DNA of 64,000 bases from contig NC_092190.1 of NCBI RefSeq assembly GCF_043641665.1, positions 14,258,048 through 14,322,047 of the forward strand, in the 5' to 3' direction. Position numbers and translations under genes: made by a program. Of the stretch, positions 59,482 through 64,000 are shown in pieces; the first letter of the stretch is position 1; each line of letters begins with the position of its first letter. Under the pieces are notes generated by a model that was not told the DNA's origin, did not search any database, and saw only the letters and a program-made list of their open reading frames with translations. Source of the DNA: Enoplosus armatus. Its lineage: Eukaryota > Chordata > Actinopteri > Centrarchiformes > Enoplosidae.

Positions 59482-61385
59482 AACTTTCCAGTTTTACTCT
59501 AGAGGAGCATTTCTTTTATGGTGTAAGAATTTATGCAAAGATATGAATAATCAACACAATATTATGGATTTGCAGTAATAAGGAGAATACATAAGATCAC
59601 AAGTGAAGAAAGTCTTTCCACCTAACCCTTAAGCACGCAAGCCTGCTCACTGCCTTCGTGAAATTCTGCAAACATTTCTCTGTACTTCTAACTCATGGTT
59701 CAGTGTTCTTGTTTCTCTGAATTCAACAAACTGCTGCAGAAGCCACACCTCCTTTCATCTGACTTATGAATTACAATTAGCAAACTAACACGTCCCCTGC
59801 CAGCTCTGATCAACATCTTCAGGTTTCAACCAGACTTTCTGCATCGATGACATGCCTGATCTGTTTCTGCAAGATGTCACCACTGACCTAGCCTTCATTG
59901 AAAAGCTGAAATGACTGTGATTGCCTCTCTACAGAACCTTCATTAGTTATGCAGCTGATGAGTGAACTATGTCAGCAGCACGGCCAGATAAGTGTGGATC
60001 ATCTCTGAAAGGAGCTCGGATCAAATCTATCATTATTTACCCTGTTTACAGCATAACCTGAAAGCAAAACAAGAAATCAATAGAAAATGGGGACAAATTA
60101 CTGTAAGTGTCAATATTTAAGACAGCTGAGATAAAGGGCTCTCAGTCTGTAATAGATTCTTTCCATTTACCTTAAGCTTATCGAGCAGAGGGTTCGTCAA
60201 TTGCTGATAAGACCATTAGTTAGTTGTTGATAAAACAATTTAGTATCATTATAACTCTAAATATAACAAATGGAGCTTGTTCAACAGATAAGATCAACAG
60301 CCAGCAATTACACTGACTATTCTTTTACAGTATATTCTATTTTCGCCATTACCTTTGATATATATATATTAAATATATATTTGATATATATTCTTGTAGC
60401 CAACCATCAGAAATATTTAAACATTTACAGTGTATATATAGCATTATCCACCATGTAATGTAAGTGGGTCTATAAGCGTATTATGCAAGAAACAGCCTTC
60501 AGAGACCAAGTTAAAGCATTAGAAAGCTAAAATAGACAAGGAGCATTTAACCTTTTCTTAACTAGTCTGAAATCTGCGACGAGAATCATAAATATCACCA
60601 ACAACTTTGTTATATTGTTAAGCCCATAAAAGTATTATAAATATGCCTGGAAATATTCTAGACTAAAGGATTGTTATGCAACATGTTATGGTACACAACA
60701 CTTATTTAATTCAATGCTTTTAAAAAGACGTAGTCACACTGATCTCAGCTATCTCCCAACAGTACAAGTCTCCAGAGTGCCGGTTTTGTTGAGAAGGTTA
60801 CGAGACTTTGTTTGACCCTAGAGCAGTGTGACTCTTGGAACTGTGGCTCTGCTGTTCTTCACACTTATATCTTTTGTTCTTGATCAAGCACAAACCCCCA
60901 TACAAAATGCAGCCTAACAAACCGAGCGAGGCGATCATCCCAGGCAAAGGAAGCCATGAACGAGCAGGAGAGAGGAAGTAGCATCTCCTACAGACAGTCG
61001 CAGCAGGGGATGAACTAACTATAGCCACATCAATGACTAACTCTCACAGCAAGGACACCTCCCTTCACTTTGAAAAGAAAATAAATTAAACAACAAAGGG
61101 GGACAGTGACATTCACTGCCTTTCAGTTTATTGCACCAAATAACTGCTCGTCGTACGTCCAGCACAGGATCATTGTTGAGTTCAGCTGCCAGTAAGACAA
61201 ACGTAAAATGAAAAAGCATTTTAAGAACAAAGTTTCCTTCCCAGCAGGAATGATGATTTCTATATGGATTCGTAGATGAAGCAGAAAAAGTTCCCTCATC
61301 TACTGGCCTAATATGGTCATTCCAACACAGGAGGAGACCCATCTTTGTACTTCTTCATGCATTACATACACAATCAATAATGGAA
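59482..61385. other. unclassified AT-rich sequence
   Basis: A TATA-rich hairpin-prone stretch at 60355-60395 (GATATATATATATTAAATAT onward). Nothing else recognised. Confidence 0.5.
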
Positions 61386-61389
61386 AAAT

Positions 61390-61760
61390 ATACACTGTGA
61401 AAGGCCTTAGTCGCACTGCCTACAAGCGGCATTGATAAATGATTTTGTGCCAGTTATGACAGCAAGGTGCATGCAGTGAAGAGAGAAGAAGGCCTTTTTA
61501 ATAGTGGAGGAGAGAATTAAATCAAACCCAGGAGGGCCTCCACTGGAAAGGAGAGATGCTGCATCTCACTGCTCTAAATCACAGCTCTACTTAAGCCCAG
61601 CCCTCTCTTTCCCCATTTTTCTACATTATCAGAGGAAACCTGTCACTGCTGTCTATGGGAAAGTTTACAAATCATGATTTATCAGAGGATCTCTAAACAC
61701 CTGTGTGAGAAAATAAGCATGCCCTGCATTATTATTCATGGGCCAAAAAGTTTTTTTAGT
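61390..61760. promoter_or_regulatory. candidate conserved non-coding element
   Basis: GGCATTGATAAATGATTTTG, GCCAGTTATGACAGC, GGCCTTTTTAATAGTGG, GAGAATTAAATCAAACCC and GCATTATTATTCATGGGCC. Complex and repeat-free. Confidence 0.38.
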
Positions 61761-62100
61761 CTTCCTGTAAGTTATGAAAGTATCTAAAACATTGTACATA
61801 CAGTACATGAATGTTTGATAAATGCCTTAAAATCTAAAAATATAAGTAAAAATACTGATGATATAGAATATAATTGCCATTTTCACTATGGCCTCTGTGT
61901 ACCTATGTAATTCATGTGCAAACAATGTGCTCTCTTCAAGTCCTCAGTGTAAAACCCTGTAGAACACAGGTCCTTATAAAAAAAAAAGTGAAAAGTTTCC
62001 AAAGGTCAAAAATTAATCAAACTCATTACCTGTGGAAGAGAAGGATCCTGGTTGCTGCTAACTCGTTTAGCAGGTTTTTAACCTCTATTTTCTTTTCAAA
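61761..62100. other. unclassified sequence
   Basis: AT-rich. Part of a 137-codon plus frame of random-looking composition. Confidence 0.5.
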
Positions 62101-62101
62101 G

Positions 62102-62153
62102 AGGTGGAGATTCCCAAAGGAGCAGACATCCATGACTTCTCATTTACAACTGG
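62102..62153 (+). other. possible 52-bp exon (plus strand), speculative
   Basis: Left edge: AACCTCTATTTTCTTTTCAAAG|, a strong pyrimidine-rich acceptor. Right edge: ACTGG|GTAAGG, a good donor. One frame reads VEIPKGADIHDFSFTT with two bases carried on each side. The balanced composition and both splice sites make it one of the better candidates, but it stands alone and I recognise no family. Confidence 0.22.
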
Positions 62154-62586
62154 GTAAGGGAATCATACTGATCCACCTAGGCCTGCTTCTGGAGACACAA
62201 ACATCACAGTTCTTAAAAACAGAAAGAAAAACAACTAATTCATATATATCTAGACAAACATCATTATTTCATACAGTACTCAGTTAAATACTACATTACT
62301 TATGTTCAAACCTGAGACTTTATGCCTCGAGAACCATAAACCACAACCCAGTTTCAAGGCACTTTTGCAGTACAAACAGGCAAAGCCACACCAGCTGGGG
62401 AGAGAAAATCCTTCTTACTGGCCACCAAGGCCAGTTGCTGCCACTTTATCCAGTAAATACTGCAGAAGAAAGCGGCAGAGCGAAAGCTGTATGAGGGGAA
62501 GAAGTGAACCCAGGGTGATGGGAACACAGTCCCCTGTCTGGTCTCTGTTTCTGGTGCTGAACTTTCTCCAGGCAGGAGCTTCTTAC

Positions 62587-62629
62587 CAAGGAAACACAAT
62601 GACAGACAGAGGAAGATGGTTGGATACAT
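62587..62629 (-). other. possible first coding exon with signal-peptide-like start (minus strand)
   Basis: Minus strand: ATG at 62629-62627 begins MYPTIFLCLSLCFL, a hydrophobic run like a secretory signal peptide, and is cut after 43 bp by the good donor CCTTG|GTAAGA. CATAAAAAG, a weak TATA-like element, lies about 20-30 bp upstream. The Kozak context (CTTATGT) is poor. Short hydrophobic runs are common by chance. Confidence 0.12.
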
Positions 62630-63595
62630 AAGCCTGAATGAGCACAGAGCTTTTTATGTATTGGAAATATATTAAGAAATCATTATTGCAAATATCTTAA
62701 AAATACTGAGCTGTCAATGGGGAGCAGTGTGTAAATACATGCTGGAGACTGATGTCTTCAGATAAAACTAAGTACATAATATTACATCTATATCTTAACT
62801 GAAAATATGATTCAACAAAACAGTAATTAAAGCAGATAAAATACACACACAGAGAAGTGTTCTGTGCATGTGCATTAAACATTAAGGTTTAACAGTTTAA
62901 CATAATTTGCAGGAAATCTTTCAATATTAATGCGTTGTTATTTTTAATTTAGTTCCCTTAATAATTCAATTTCATATTTTACATTTCTATACAGTGCTAC
63001 TCTGAAATAGGAAGTTCAAATTAATTTATTCTAAAAATCAGGATCAGTGTAAATTGTTTTCTCACAGGGAAAAAGATACGAGACAGCATTTATGGTAATT
63101 TCTCACGCATAAATAGCTATGAGCCTAATTTGAGCTGATTTGGGTTGTTAGGTTTATGGCCCAAACGTGCCGAATGTTTGACGGTAAAATCTTGACTGGC
63201 CACAGAAATGTAAAGACAGCATTCAGTTGGTAAAAGTCCCCATATGGTAACACTGTGAGCTGTTCTTTGAATCTGATTAAACCTACACAAACAATTAACC
63301 GCTCACTCCAGCCCCCTCCCCATTAAAAGTAGTTGTTGTTCTTATATATTGAATGTTTTTATTTAATAATTAAAATCAATCTCTGAAGCAAAATAATTAG
63401 AATTTGTTTCAACAGTAAGCTGCATTTTAACCTGCTAGGCCTAGACATAAAAATGATTTGTATTAACTGTAGTAGTAGTATAAAAATGGGTTTAACTTAG
63501 AGTCCCCATGAGACAAAAAAAAAATCACAAAGAACAAGCAAACGGTTAATGCTCTAAGGGAAGTCCAGGCTGTAAATGTGCACAATATTCCACAT
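62630..63595. other. unclassified AT-rich sequence
   Basis: 63090-63240 is somewhat more complex (TAAATAGCTATGAGCCTAAT) but unassigned. Confidence 0.45.
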
Positions 63596-63599
63596 TATA

Positions 63600-63860
63600 T
63601 ACATGTCATTTCAGAGTGCACTCCAAGTGACGCAGTGTCAAATCTGTGTGACAGATTTAGGTGAATGCTGGTGAAGGGAGCCCTGCGTGGGGAGAGCGGC
63701 TTAGGGCTGACTCAAGCAGCCAGAGCAAGATCTCCAGCAGGCAGAAAGGAGCCCTGCTCACCGTGGAGCCGCTGCCTGTCCAGCCCACCAACACTGACAG
63801 CCAAGCAATAACCTAGCACCATTGCCATCTTCTGACTACAGTCACACATGACTCTTTGTG
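63600..63860. promoter_or_regulatory. candidate conserved or GC-rich element
   Basis: GC-richer block with AGTGACGCAGTGTCAAATC, GTGACAGATTTAGG, GGGGAGAGCGGCTTAGGG and GTGGAGCCGCTGCC. Continues towards the window edge as AT-rich DNA. Confidence 0.3.
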
Positions 63861-64000
63861 TCAGCTTCATACTCATGAACTTAATACTAAGTTAGGAGAC
63901 GTTGCATTTGCCAAGAGATTGACAAGAACACAAAGGAAAGGCAAAACTTTGGAATGCTACGCAAATTGAAAAACATAAGCATGTGAAAATATCTAATAAT

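Noticed and set aside
61874..62287. 137-codon plus-strand ORF
   Set aside because: Composition looks random; I kept only the splice-flanked 62102-62153 segment as a low-confidence candidate.
1..64000. CRISPR arrays, operons, Shine-Dalgarno sites, insertion sequences, known microRNAs
   Set aside because: Nothing bacterial is present; I saw no exact copy of common vertebrate microRNAs while reading, though only a search could exclude them.

Overview
The window is vertebrate, most likely from a percomorph (spiny-rayed) teleost fish. It is AT-rich and full of dinucleotide microsatellites, mostly (CA)n/(TG)n. No frame is dense with long ORFs. It carries fragments of interspersed repeats that I recognise from percomorph genomes: a short element with AGCCATGCTAG terminal inverted repeats, present twice in opposite orientation; an L2-like LINE 3' end; and several MITE-like pieces. 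Nothing bacterial, plasmid, viral or CRISPR-like was seen.

I recognise no protein-coding gene. The few longer ORFs (up to 137 codons) are driven by microsatellites, lie in GC-rich non-coding stretches, or match no family I know. The window therefore reads as a gene desert or a very large intron. It alternates between AT-rich sequence with few marks and islands of higher-complexity sequence with many homeodomain cores (TAATTA, ATTAAT), POU octamers (ATGCAAAT), E-boxes and TGACAG sites. That texture is typical of conserved non-coding enhancers around developmental transcription-factor genes. Conservation cannot be seen in one sequence, so these islands are candidates only.

Layout: 1-5.8 kb has microsatellites, a 60-codon ORF behind a good TATA box (774-956), a repeat remnant (2151-2485), two enhancer-like islands and a 32-bp poly-G run. 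6-9.6 kb is a dense cluster of enhancer-like islands ending in a GC-rich block. 10.7-11.3 kb is a TIR element. 11.3-20 kb is mostly featureless. 20.3-26.8 kb has several islands, a LINE tail and a possible minus-strand exon. 28.8-29.2 kb is the second TIR-element copy. 30-39 kb has islands around an 87-bp (CA)n. 41-47 kb has three repeat remnants and three islands. 49-54 kb has three islands. 54-64 kb has microsatellites, a few ORF or exon candidates and two to three islands.

Several short splice-flanked open segments are listed as exon candidates with low confidence. Some are mutually phase-compatible on the minus strand, but a 64-kb window read by eye on both strands will yield several such matches by chance, so no gene model is asserted.
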